A stretch of DNA of 64,000 nucleotides from Chitinophagaceae bacterium (GTDB lineage: Bacteria; Bacteroidota; Bacteroidia; Chitinophagales; UBA10324): assembly GCA_016717285.1 (NCBI GenBank), contig JADKFU010000005.1, positions 1,100,501 to 1,164,500 of the forward strand, read 5' to 3'. The notes below the pieces were generated by a model. The model worked only from the letters and a program-made list of their open reading frames with translations. It had not been told where the DNA came from and made no database searches. The translations under genes and the position numbers were made by a program. Below, piece by piece: positions 27,005 to 35,287 of this stretch. Each line of letters starts with the position of its first letter. Position 1 is the stretch's first letter.

Positions 27005-29140
27005 CTATTTTATTATTTCCAGTTTTTTTGTGGCTGCTGTTCTGCCATTAATCAACAATGAATACTGGTAGACGCCGTAAGCAAGATCGCTGGCTTTTAT
27101 GGTGAGCGAACCATAACCATTTTCATGAATAGAAACAGATTTAATCAAATGTCCATGCTCTCCATAAAAATTGATTTGTGCACCTGTTACATTTTCAGGA
27201 ACGTAATAGCTGATCGTGGTAGTTTGGCTGAACGGGTTCGGTATGTTTTGATCAAGTTTCGCCGTCGTTAGATCCATTGATGTTAGTATGTTTTGTTCAT
27301 AAGAAGAACCAGTTGCCTGAGTTAAAAGATTTTCCAGCTTCTCAATTCTTGCCGTCAGCATTTCAATCCGGATGTTCTGATCATTGATATCCGCGTGCTG
27401 TTGTTCGATAAGCAACTGCTGCTCCTGCACTGCCTTCACCAGCGGCACTACAAATTCTGCATAGCGCAATCCGTAAAAATCACTTTCATTTTTTGGAGCA
27501 TCTACACCACTGAAATCAAACTGCAGCGCTTTTGCTGCTTTCTCAACTTCCTGCGCAATAAATCCTGTGTACACTATATTTTCTTTGTCAGCTATGGATG
27601 CCAGATCAGCAGGATGATCATCAGCAGTTCCTTTGCTGCGCTCCTCTGTATCTTCCCCATTAGCTTGTCTGATACCAGTAATATCCAATGTATAAGTAAC
27701 GGGCTTCAGTTGCGTGATGAACTCCAGGCCGGGTACATCTTCAGATACGTTTTTCTTAAAGCGGCCATCGGACAGATTGGTCCATCCGGCATAACCTCCG
27801 ATAGAAGTTACAGCAGCGTTACCGATACGAACCTGGTTGCTGGCAGTTATTCTCGCCGTATTGCCCAAAGCCATGCTATTGCTCCGGTCAGTTAATGTTG
27901 TATTATCAGCATCGTTTCCCAAAAATGTACAATTATCATTAGAAGCCGCTAAGGAGTTCGCACTGTACCCAATAGCTACATTGTTATTGCCATCGGTATT
28001 CAGGTAACCGGAGTATCTACCGAAAAACATATTGTAACTCCCGGTAGTGTTGGCAATCCCCGAATTGTTGCCGAAGAAGCTATTATACGTGCCGGTGGTA
28101 TTGGCATTGCCTGAATAGTATCCGAAGAATGCATTGGAAGAAGCAGTGGTGTTTTCACCGGCATGGTAACCTACGGCAGTGTTGTCATTCGCATCATCAT
28201 TATTCTGCAAAGCGGAAGCCCCGATAGCGGTGTTGTTAGCACCCCCGTGATTCAGTATCCCGGCACTGCTCCCTAGAAATGTATTATAGGAAGCCGTTGT
28301 ATTCTGACCTGCAAAAGTGCCCATCACTGTATTACCGGTTCCATTCACGTTTACCAGCAATGTATAGGCGCCAACGCCGGTATTAAAATCGCCTTCATTC
28401 AATAACAATGATTCCTGACCCACGGCGGTATTGTCAAGGCCGCTGATGTTATGAAACAAAGCATCTTTTCCGGTAGCGGTATTATTCGAACCATCTACAT
28501 TTAAATACAGCGCTCTGTATCCGGTAGCGGTATTGTCCGTACCATATTGATTTGAATACATTGTTTTATAGCCAAATGCACTGTTATAATTAGCATTTGC
28601 ATTTGAATAAAGGGCCTGGTATCCGACGGCCGTAGTTTGAGGCGTGGTATTGTTGAAGCCAGCATAAGAACCAATGAGTGTGCTTTCATATTCGTAAGTA
28701 CTGATGTAGCCTGCAGCGTCACCGATGTACACATTGTCGTAGCCCGTGGTGGTATGTAATCCTGTAAAGTTGCCCATGAATACATTTCTTGAGCCAGAGG
28801 TCAGGGCGCTGCCCGCCTCGGATCCTATACCGGTGTTGTCAGTACCAGTCAGAGAAGTATTGCCTGCATTGTAGCCGAAGAACCAGTTCAGGGTACCGAC
28901 ATTGGTAATGGCTCTTCCCCCATCGATGTATAGGTAGCCATCTAGATAAAGATCCTTCCAGGATTTCGCGGAGGTGCCCAGGCTGGATTTATTATCGGTT
29001 CCCGGAAGCAAACTCTGGTTAACTGCAGTCGGGGATACAAGGTTTGACAACGAAGTGTTGGCTTGTGCAAAAGTTTGTTCCGCTGTATGCAGCAGCAAAA
29101 AAATTGTTGCTGCAGCAAGGAATAGAGAAGATGTTTTCAT
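27005..29140 (-). CDS. T9SS-exported protein with repetitive head-like region and S74-type intramolecular chaperone domain
   Basis: A 711-residue secreted protein. Signal peptide to about TFAQA. Some 350 residues of short repeats follow (NTAVGYHAGENTTASSNAFF, NTATGYRALYLNVDGSNNTA), a trimeric-adhesin or tail-fibre head-like beta structure. A peptidase S74 chaperone segment starts at LSDGRFKKNVSED and includes GFIAQEVEKAA and a coiled coil (IEQQHADINDQNIRIEMLTA). The last ~85 residues are a type A T9SS sorting domain (LDQNIPNPFSQTTTISYYVP ... GVYQYSLLINGR). Such S74 domains normally drive trimerisation and then cleave themselves off; here a sorting domain lies beyond it. Likely a cell-surface fibre. 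Confidence 0.9.
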   Translation of the reverse strand: MKTSSLFLAAATIFLLLHTAEQTFAQANTSLSNLVSPTAVNQSLLPGTDNKSSLGTSAKSWKDLYLDGYLYIDGGRAITNVGTLNWFFGYNAGNTSLTGTDNTGIGSEAGSALTSGSRNVFMGNFTGLHTTTGYDNVYIGDAAGYISTYEYESTLIGSYAGFNNTTPQTTAVGYQALYSNANANYNSAFGYKTMYSNQYGTDNTATGYRALYLNVDGSNNTATGKDALFHNISGLDNTAVGQESLLLNEGDFNTGVGAYTLLVNVNGTGNTVMGTFAGQNTTASYNTFLGSSAGILNHGGANNTAIGASALQNNDDANDNTAVGYHAGENTTASSNAFFGYYSGNANTTGTYNSFFGNNSGIANTTGSYNMFFGRYSGYLNTDGNNNVAIGYSANSLAASNDNCTFLGNDADNTTLTDRSNSMALGNTARITASNQVRIGNAAVTSIGGYAGWTNLSDGRFKKNVSEDVPGLEFITQLKPVTYTLDITGIRQANGEDTEERSKGTADDHPADLASIADKENIVYTGFIAQEVEKAAKALQFDFSGVDAPKNESDFYGLRYAEFVVPLVKAVQEQQLLIEQQHADINDQNIRIEMLTARIEKLENLLTQATGSSYEQNILTSMDLTTAKLDQNIPNPFSQTTTISYYVPENVTGAQINFYGEHGHLIKSVSIHENGYGSLTIKASDLAYGVYQYSLLINGRTAATKKLEIIK

Positions 29141-29394
29141 GGTAATTCGTTTTTGGTGATAGCAGTTATGCTATCGGAAAAGTAGGGCGTAAAAGCACAT
29201 CTATGAAATATGTTTATTGAATGGGCAGATGCATTTATTTTACGGGAAGGAATATGTCATACATCATTGTTCCATGAGCAATCCCGTCACGCACCTGCTT
29301 CTAAATTCGGCATGAAGTATCAATTTTGAGATGGCTCTGTTAAAGGTTTTATTATTTCTTACAGCTACTAGTAAGGATAGAAGTAATGATTTGT

Positions 29395-29402
29395 TATATT
29401 TG
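29395..29402 (+). promoter_or_regulatory. Putative -7 box (TATATTTG)
   Basis: Exact match to TAnnTTTG, 19 bases ahead of the beta-propeller gene start. No convincing -33 TTTG at the usual distance. Confidence 0.35.
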
Positions 29403-29421
29403 AAATTACAAACCTAAAAAC

Positions 29422-30312
29422 ATGGATTATTTATTGATTGGTAGTATGTTGGGAAGAAATATTTCTGCACACGACACAACTACTTTTGCATATATCACTC
29501 CCTTTCTGGTGGGCAGTCCCAGCCCACCGAATGCTTCTAAGGCAGGTTACTCCTGTCCGGTGTTAGGACATAATGGAAGGTTATATGTAAAACTAAATAA
29601 TGAAATAAGCGCCACACAAATAGAATCCTATGATAGAAAAACAGGGAACTTCATTTCTACCTGTGTGAAAGCGAGTGGTATGGGGGCCTGTAACTTTTTG
29701 ATTAATAATGAAGGCGAACTTTTAGCATTTGACCTTAATGGAAATATTAACCGGCACCATGCTGACTCAGGCTCTTTGATTGATGTGTATGTTAAAAATA
29801 CGTATCTCAAGGAGACTTTAGAGAAATACGATTCAGCCTATCCGCTAACAATGCGCTTGCAATCTGATCAGTATATTCTCATATCTGTAATTTACAATGG
29901 GATTGGGGCTGATGCGCAGGCATTGCTTCGATTCGATCAGCGAACCGGAAAATTTCTTGATGTGCTCATTCCCAAAACCGATCTGAACTATCATCTTTCC
30001 TTAGACTTTATTGTAGGTCCGGGACATCATATTTTTGCAACTAACTTTAATACGGGCCAGGTATTGCGGTATGATAGAAGCAGCGGGAGTTTCCTCAGTG
30101 TTTTTGCTTCCCACCCATCACTTATACATCCTCATGGCTTAATTTTTGGTCCTGATGGAAACCTTTACGTTACTGATCCGAGTCAAAATGTTGTTTTCCG
30201 GTTTAATCATTCAGGAGTATTTCTTGGATCTTTCACAACGCCTCCTGCTTTCGCTGGTCCTACGTATATGGTTTTTGTGAATAACCCGCCGTCGGTCATT
30301 CCGATATTCTGA
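29422..30312 (+). CDS. NHL/virginiamycin-B-lyase-like beta-propeller protein
   Basis: A 296-residue protein made of repeated four-stranded units carrying RFDQRTGKFLDVLIPKTD, RYDRSSGSFLSVFAS and HPHGLIFGPDGNLYVTDPSQ, the style of NHL/SMP-30/Vgb-like propellers. No signal peptide is apparent from this start, and the first 55 residues are unlike the rest, so the start is uncertain. Propellers of this kind bind ligands or hydrolyse lactones; nothing here fixes a substrate. It stands alone, followed by an inverted repeat and a degraded islet. Confidence 0.7.
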   Translation: MDYLLIGSMLGRNISAHDTTTFAYITPFLVGSPSPPNASKAGYSCPVLGHNGRLYVKLNNEISATQIESYDRKTGNFISTCVKASGMGACNFLINNEGELLAFDLNGNINRHHADSGSLIDVYVKNTYLKETLEKYDSAYPLTMRLQSDQYILISVIYNGIGADAQALLRFDQRTGKFLDVLIPKTDLNYHLSLDFIVGPGHHIFATNFNTGQVLRYDRSSGSFLSVFASHPSLIHPHGLIFGPDGNLYVTDPSQNVVFRFNHSGVFLGSFTTPPAFAGPTYMVFVNNPPSVIPIF

Positions 30313-30381
30313 TCTTCTTTCTTTGGATTGCCTTCGGGCAAAGAAGTATTTATCAGATTTCTTACGATAGCGAGTAGTGAA

Positions 30382-30418
30382 GAGTCAGGTCGCGACTTTC
30401 CGTACGCGACCTGTCTCT
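30382..30418. repeat. Palindrome downstream of the propeller gene
   Basis: CAGGTCGCG at 30386-30394 pairs with CGCGACCTG at 30405-30413; the stem extends to about 14 pairs with one mismatch around a 10-base loop. There is no T-run on either side, so it is not a classical terminator, though it lies between convergent genes and may stop transcription or stabilise ends. Confidence 0.6.
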
Positions 30419-30422
30419 TCAA

Positions 30423-30711
30423 TCAAGGAACCATCACCCATGCCGGATCACTCGGCGCTCCCGTTGCTCCAGATCCCGTTGCAACCGCCCTGTACCATGT
30501 CTTCTTTCCACTATAAACTGCCAGTTGAGCAATCAGCGTGCTAAGCGATTTTTTATCCATGTGCATCTGAAGCTTTTTCGTTTTGCACCTTCTACTGCAT
30601 CTTCATACGAAGCAGACAGCTTATCAGCTGCCGCAGTAACGTCATCCAGCTTGGGTTTGGGATTTGTAATGGAAAAATGAACTGAGTGAACCAGTAGAAG
30701 ATCTCTTGCAT
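30423..30711 (-). pseudogene. Decayed gene fragment of a Bacteroidota hypothetical family
   Basis: On the reverse strand, pieces of one protein can be read by changing frame: a start MQEIFYWFTQF, then ITNPKPKLDDVTAAADKLSA with SYEDAVEGAK, then after a one-base shift LQMHMDKKSLSTLIAQLAVY, and finally KTWYRAVATGSGATGAPSDP before a TGA at 30423-30425. The order (helical N-terminal domain, then a fragment with WYR...S.P.W) is that of a hypothetical family common in Bacteroidota, with the middle missing. At least two frameshifts and an internal deletion make it non-functional. Confidence 0.45.
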
Positions 30712-30753
30712 AAAAGGACTGATTTTTTTAATCAGAACCAACGCGGTGTGACT

Positions 30754-31155
30754 TCACCGAGCCGGAAGCATGACCTCAACAGTCTTTCCGCCATAACCGT
30801 ATTTCTGGTCCCGGGCCTGGACAATGACCTTTGCAATGCCTTCCGGGATCTTTATTCCGTAAAGGTCACGGGCAAACGGCTGCTCAGTTTGATGATCGTG
30901 CATCAAGATACGTTCACCAAGCACTATTCCTTCTGTGGTAGAGACGTGGAAGCCGTCAGCGTATCTTGAGGGAGTATCATACGGCGAAGAAACGGTAACA
31001 TAGAAATCGAAGACACCTGGCGCAGCAACTTTGACGTCCACTGCAACTACGTCAGGAAATCGCTGCTCTTGCTGCGAATTTGCGGGCGATGTTAGCATTG
31101 CTAATGCGACAACAACAAGGCCAAGGTGCGATGAATGCACAACCGGTGAAGACAT
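30754..31155 (-). CDS. Uncharacterised exported protein, probably horizontally acquired
   Basis: About 133 residues from the ATG at 31155, which gives a signal peptide (HLGLVVVALAMLTSPANSQ); the frame stays open to 31188. The mature domain has FPDVVAVDVKVAAPGVFDFY, RYADGFHVST, GIVLGERILMHDHQTEQPFA and VIVQARDQKYGYGGKTVEV, which I recognise as a widespread uncharacterised beta-sandwich family of Pseudomonadota and others (pattern: WD/RYAD, HPH..EQPF.R, A.D..HGYGG). No function is known. The base composition is clearly more GC-rich than neighbouring genes, and it lies beside a decayed gene, so transfer is likely. Confidence 0.65.
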   Translation of the reverse strand: MSSPVVHSSHLGLVVVALAMLTSPANSQQEQRFPDVVAVDVKVAAPGVFDFYVTVSSPYDTPSRYADGFHVSTTEGIVLGERILMHDHQTEQPFARDLYGIKIPEGIAKVIVQARDQKYGYGGKTVEVMLPAR

Positions 31156-31293
31156 TTGCTGCAACTCTGATACTACGGATAGAATCATGTGGTGGCTGAT
31201 TATTATGCTGCTGCCAGTATCGGCATTGCAACAAATTTATTGCATCTGTATTTGATGCGCAACTTGTTATCTCATGAAAAGAGACGAATTCTT

Positions 31294-31488
31294 TTATCGG
31301 CTAAGAAAAGAGATTGGTCTTTTAAAGTGCACAGCTTTTTTTGCAGTAGCCCATGCTATAACAGACCGAAATGGGAATAGCGCATCGGGATTCTTTTGAG
31401 AAAGTTTCAATCCTTCATGTAAGTGTGCTTTGTGATTTCGGGCAAAAACAGCAACACCATTCTGAAATTTTTGTGTTATTTTATTCAT
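31294..31488 (-). CDS. Possible small protein, unrecognised
   Basis: A 64-residue basic frame from ATG 31488. On the same strand a perfect -7 box TACTTTTG lies about 27 bases upstream (31517-31524), the main reason to list it. The sequence (NGVAVFARNHKAHLHEGLKL) has no membrane segment or known motif. It could be a chance frame in a decayed stretch. Confidence 0.25.
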   Translation of the reverse strand: MNKITQKFQNGVAVFARNHKAHLHEGLKLSQKNPDALFPFRSVIAWATAKKAVHFKRPISFLSR

Positions 31489-31587
31489 GTGGGTTAACTA
31501 TTTATTGAAAATCAAAAGTAGTTCCTTTTGATACTTTTTTGTCTTTCTTTAAAGTCTATTCACACAATTTAAAGACTTTTGTTTTGT

Positions 31588-32286
31588 CTATAAATCAATT
31601 GCTTTAATAATTGCAGAAAAATATTTGGAGATGTTATTTCTCCATAAGTAATTTGGATGATAAGTCCTGAAAGCGAATTGCACGTCATTCATTTCCAGTT
31701 TTGAAAGTTGTCTTACAGTAAATGGAGAAATCCTTTTGTATGTTAAATGTCCAAAGTTATCTGCAATAACTTCATCGTAGTCTGGTCCAGTAAGAAAGAG
31801 AATCACATTCGGTTTAGTGATTTCAATTTCTTCTTTTACGACAGAAAAATGCTTTCTTTCAATTTCATAAATATAGTCTGGTGGAAACCCTTTTGATCCA
31901 AGCTTCCCTATTTTGACAATGTTATTCCAAAGAAATCCGATTTGTAATTTGGGCTTGTCCTCCAAGATCATTTTTCTAAATTTTCTAAAGCCATTCCAGT
32001 ATTGACCAGGATATATATTGGTTCCAAACTGCCTTTCAAAAAAGCTTCGGTAACCGTCTAAGGTGATTTTTTTGTCTAAATTAAATTTTTGATGCCAATC
32101 ATTTGTTTCCTGACCAAATATCATAATACGCAGGTCTGCGTTCATATATTCCTCTTCATTATCAATATTTATCAATAGCGGATTTGCGGGCTTAATTTCT
32201 CTTAACGAATCATTGTTTATGTCTTTCACTGCAATAGACAATTCGTTCCATTTTGATTCATACAAACTTTCTAATTCTTTATTCAT
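31588..32286 (-). CDS. Uracil-DNA glycosylase-superfamily-like protein
   Basis: A 232-residue protein I do not recognise by name. Its core resembles the UDG fold: a strand plus active-site-like loop LRIMIFGQETNDWH (motif 58-64), a Trp/Tyr-rich helix (YPGQYWNGFRKFRK), a central strand NVILFLTGPDYDE, and a late TYHPNYLWRN with the His-Pro pair at 210-211, at the position of the HP(S) motif of uracil-DNA glycosylases. The catalytic Asp/Asn pattern of families 1 to 5 is not obvious, so activity is unproven. It follows the AAG-like gene on the same strand with a 130-base gap, and is AT-rich compared with neighbours. Confidence 0.5.
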   Translation of the reverse strand: MNKELESLYESKWNELSIAVKDINNDSLREIKPANPLLINIDNEEEYMNADLRIMIFGQETNDWHQKFNLDKKITLDGYRSFFERQFGTNIYPGQYWNGFRKFRKMILEDKPKLQIGFLWNNIVKIGKLGSKGFPPDYIYEIERKHFSVVKEEIEITKPNVILFLTGPDYDEVIADNFGHLTYKRISPFTVRQLSKLEMNDVQFAFRTYHPNYLWRNNISKYFSAIIKAIDL

Positions 32287-32415
32287 AGATGTCTTTGTTT
32301 AGTCAGTGATAGTTTTATTGGCAAGGAAAGAATGAACATTATTCTTAAATTTATTAAAAGGCAATTTCTTTCAAGATTTTGGAATGGTAATTTATAATGC
32401 TCATATCCCGTATTT

Positions 32416-33129
32416 TTAATTTCCTGCCAATTCGCCAATAGATTTAGGCAGCGTCTTCCATCCAAAAATTGAAAGAACCTTTTCAATGGAATAGATTTCT
32501 TCTTTTATCCAAGACAGAGCAATTTTCTCTTTATCAGTATGCTTCTTGCGAGGAAGTACGAAGTATCTATATGGGGCATTTTTGAATTGCAGATTTTTTT
32601 TGCTCAATCCTACTCGAAATGATTGAAAAATAGGTTCAGGTTGATATTGGCGATCTTGAAGATAAAGAATCTGGTTTTCAAAAACATTCAGTTCTTCAAG
32701 ATCAGAATATGCCTTATTAGTAATCTCTTGCACATGATTTGCTATCAATGATGGTCCATAAATGTATTCCGTATTGGTTATAGCCCTGATAAGAATTCCA
32801 AAATGATTCTTTCCATTGCCAAGACATAAGTCCATTCCCATTCTGTTTGGTGATTTATAATTTCCAGAAAGATTACGATGAAAGTACCATTTACCATGCA
32901 ATAGTTGTCGCGGATGACAATGGCAATAATCATCCTGATGAATTTGATCGCCTTTAAAATAGAATTCAATCTCTGCAAGATTCCACTTTTCGATATTCTC
33001 CCTGCCGATGCAAAGTTGCGTCTCAAGGATAAGAATAACAGCAAGTTCATCGAATATAGGGATAAACTGACTATCTAATTTAGATAGGCCTATATCCCTT
33101 GTTAGAGATTTTATTTTTTCCAAAAGCAT
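32416..33129 (-). CDS. Protein resembling 3-methyladenine (AAG-type) DNA glycosylase
   Basis: A 237-residue protein of uncertain family. The stretch LAEIEFYFKGDQ (51-62) parallels the catalytic ETEAY segment of AAG/Mpg glycosylases. After it come a His/Arg-rich loop (HCHPRQLLHGKWYFHRN, 70-86), then RMGMDLCLGNG and HFGILIRAI (109-117), which parallels VLLRALEP, and YIYGPSLI (122-129). Order and spacing fit an AAG-like beta fold, with Glu55 in the place of the catalytic acid. The last 100 residues are unlike AAG. It lies divergent from rplA and upstream of a UDG-like gene. Could instead be an unrelated fold; the match is by eye. Confidence 0.45.
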   Translation of the reverse strand: MLLEKIKSLTRDIGLSKLDSQFIPIFDELAVILILETQLCIGRENIEKWNLAEIEFYFKGDQIHQDDYCHCHPRQLLHGKWYFHRNLSGNYKSPNRMGMDLCLGNGKNHFGILIRAITNTEYIYGPSLIANHVQEITNKAYSDLEELNVFENQILYLQDRQYQPEPIFQSFRVGLSKKNLQFKNAPYRYFVLPRKKHTDKEKIALSWIKEEIYSIEKVLSIFGWKTLPKSIGELAGN

Positions 33130-33345
33130 AATTACTCAAAAGGATTGTTTTTCATCTGAATAGATAAAACGTAACTTAATGGTTCTTCAATTTTACAATG
33201 TTGGGTTCAATAATTCAAATAGATGATGATATTGACCGTTACTCAGCCTTGTTCTTTGCATAATTTGATAATCAAAAGAAAGGATTTCGCAGATAGGAGT
33301 GAGAAATGGGGAGAGACAGATATAATTTCACTTTGGAAATTTCCC

Positions 33346-33375
33346 TTGTTTTTTCCAAATCTTTCCTTACTTTTG
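33346..33375 (+). promoter_or_regulatory. Promoter for rplA-rplJ-rplL-rpoB
   Basis: A TTG at 33346-33348 and a perfect -7 box TACTTTTG at 33368-33375 are 19 bases apart, matching the Bacteroidota promoter. It lies about 46 bases ahead of the rplA start and shows that the cluster begins with rplA. Confidence 0.6.
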
Positions 33376-33421
33376 CATTCCCATTTTTGGGATCACCCTC
33401 ATTAATTATACCAGAAAACCA

Positions 33422-34114
33422 TTGCAAATAACCAAGAAACGCAAACAGGTCAACACTAAAGTTAAGAGTGCCCAGACCTACACCTTGTCGGATGCATCGA
33501 ACCTGATCAAGGAAGTTTCAACACCTAAATTCGATGCCTCTATCGACCTGCACATCAGGCTCGGAGTAGATCCCCGCAAAGCTGACCAGGCCATTCGTGG
33601 CGTAGCGAACCTCCCGCATGGAACCGGAAAAACCAAACGCGTTTTGGTTTTCTGTAATCCTGATAAGGAAGCTGAAGCCAAAGAAGCAGGTGCTGACTAT
33701 GCAGGCTTACAGGAATTCGTGGAAAAAGTGGAAAAAGGCTGGACGGAGATCGATGTCATCATCGCTACTCCCAGCGTAATGCCTAAAATCGCGAAACTCG
33801 GTAAGATCCTCGGTCCGCGTAACCTCATGCCGAACCCTAAATCAGGAACAGTTACAGAAAACGTGGCAGACGCTATTAAAGAAGTGAAAGGTGGTAAGAT
33901 CGCTTTCCGGGTAGACAAGCAGGGAATAATCCATGCATCTATCGGCCGCGTTTCTTTCCCGAAAGAGAAGATTCTGGAGAATGCTACCGAACTCATACAT
34001 ACTATCGTGAAGATGAAACCATCTTCCGCTAAAGGAACCTACCTTAAAAGTGTGTTCATGGCCAGCACCATGAGCCCTTCTATATCTATTGACACTAAAC
34101 CGCTCATGAACTAA
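33422..34114 (+). CDS. rplA: 50S ribosomal protein L1
   Basis: A 230-residue L1: FDASIDLHIRLGVDPRKADQ, LPHGTGKTKRVLVF, the GPRNLMPNPKSGTVTENVAD signature and ISIDTKPLMN end. L1 binds 23S rRNA at the stalk and represses its own mRNA in many bacteria. The start codon is TTG; there is no in-frame ATG upstream before the promoter, and the residues that follow (QITKKRKQ) align to positions just inside the usual MAKLTKKQK start. rplK, normally directly upstream, is absent; a divergent glycosylase-like gene is there instead. Confidence 0.97.
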   Translation: MQITKKRKQVNTKVKSAQTYTLSDASNLIKEVSTPKFDASIDLHIRLGVDPRKADQAIRGVANLPHGTGKTKRVLVFCNPDKEAEAKEAGADYAGLQEFVEKVEKGWTEIDVIIATPSVMPKIAKLGKILGPRNLMPNPKSGTVTENVADAIKEVKGGKIAFRVDKQGIIHASIGRVSFPKEKILENATELIHTIVKMKPSSAKGTYLKSVFMASTMSPSISIDTKPLMN

Positions 34115-34115
34115 G

Positions 34116-34640
34116 ATGGATAAGGCAACCAAAAAAGTAGCGATTGCAGAGTTGACCGAGAGGTTTTCGAAAGCAACTAATTTTTACCTGGCTGATGCTT
34201 CTCATCTGAATGTGGAGCAGATCAATAAGCTGCGTCGTATCTGCTTCAAGCAAGGCGTAGAATTTAAAGTAGCCAAAAATACATTGATCAGGAAAGCGCT
34301 CGAGTCCATCGGTAGTGGTTATGATGGCTTGTTTGATGCACTGCACGGACCAACTTCTGTAATGTTCTCCGAAACAGGTTCTATTCCTGCCAAGGTGATC
34401 AAAGAATTCAGAAAAGCAGGCGACAAACCTGTGCTGAAAGCAGCTTACATCGACAGCGCGATCTATCTCGGAGATAACAATCTCGAAGAGCTGTCGAAGC
34501 TGAAGACCAAGCACGAACTGGTGGGCGAGATCATCGGTTTGTTGCAGTCACCTGCAAAGAACGTGATCAGTGGATTGCTGTCAGGCGGACAGAAGCTTTC
34601 CGGTATCTTAAAAACTTTGGAGGACAGACCTCAAAACTAA
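34116..34640 (+). CDS. rplJ: 50S ribosomal protein L10
   Basis: A 174-residue L10 with the N-terminal LTERFSKATNFYLADASHLN, LRRICFKQGVEFKVAKNTLI and the C-terminal helix LSGGQKLSGILKTLEDRPQN that holds L7/L12 dimers. It begins one base after the rplA stop region. Usual length and place. Confidence 0.97.
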   Translation: MDKATKKVAIAELTERFSKATNFYLADASHLNVEQINKLRRICFKQGVEFKVAKNTLIRKALESIGSGYDGLFDALHGPTSVMFSETGSIPAKVIKEFRKAGDKPVLKAAYIDSAIYLGDNNLEELSKLKTKHELVGEIIGLLQSPAKNVISGLLSGGQKLSGILKTLEDRPQN

Positions 34641-34748
34641 AACCTTTGCCTGATGATGGTGTTAAAGGGAAGCTTCCTCTACCTGCGCATCAACTGACGG
34701 TTTTTTTTATCAATCAATCAATTCGCGAATCAATAAATCAAAACTAAA

Positions 34749-35123
34749 ATGGCAGACTTAAAAACATTTGCTGAACAACTGGTTAACCTGACAGTAAAAG
34801 AGGTGAACGAACTCGCCAAAATACTGAAGGATGACTATGGTATCGAACCAGCAGCCGCAGCTCCGGTAATGGCAGCAGGTGGTGGTGCAGCCGCAGCAGT
34901 AGTAGAAGAAAAAACCGCTTTCGATGTTATTCTGAAAGCAGCAGGTGGTCAGAAATTAACCGTTGTAAAGGTTGTGAAAGACCTTACCGGACTTGGTTTG
35001 AAAGAAGCCAAGGACCTGGTAGACGGTGCTCCGAAACCTGTTAAAGAAGGCGTTTCTAAAGAGGAAGCTGAATCAATCAAGGCCAAGCTTACAGAAGCCG
35101 GTGCAGAGGTTGAAGTCAAATAA
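34749..35123 (+). CDS. rplL: 50S ribosomal protein L7/L12
   Basis: A 124-residue L7/L12: N-terminal dimerisation region, Ala/Gly hinge (AAAAPVMAAGGGAAAAVVEE) and the C-terminal factor-binding domain EKTAFDVILKAAGGQKLTVV to the end EVEVK. The 108 bases before it carry a short T-run but no strong hairpin. Confidence 0.98.
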   Translation: MADLKTFAEQLVNLTVKEVNELAKILKDDYGIEPAAAAPVMAAGGGAAAAVVEEKTAFDVILKAAGGQKLTVVKVVKDLTGLGLKEAKDLVDGAPKPVKEGVSKEEAESIKAKLTEAGAEVEVK

Positions 35124-35213
35124 GATTCTTTTTTGATGGAGAGCGTTTTGAAAATTGACCTTTCCCTCTCTTTTGGAGAGGAATCGAGGATGAGGATTCA
35201 AAACGATCTTATT

Positions 35214-35258
35214 AATCAGGTTTTCCGCCGTAAAAGGGGAAACCTGATTCCCTTTTTT
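35214..35258 (+). terminator. Hairpin with T-run between rplL and rpoB (probable attenuator)
   Basis: AATCAGGTTTTCC at 35214-35226 pairs with GGGAAACCTGATT at 35237-35249 around a 10-base loop, followed by six Ts at 35253-35258. It ends 29 bases before the rpoB ATG. A partial stop here would lower rpoB output relative to the ribosomal proteins, as the rplL-rpoB attenuator does in E. coli. Confidence 0.7.
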
Positions 35259-35287
35259 AACGAAAATAAAGGTTTCAAAAAAATCAA

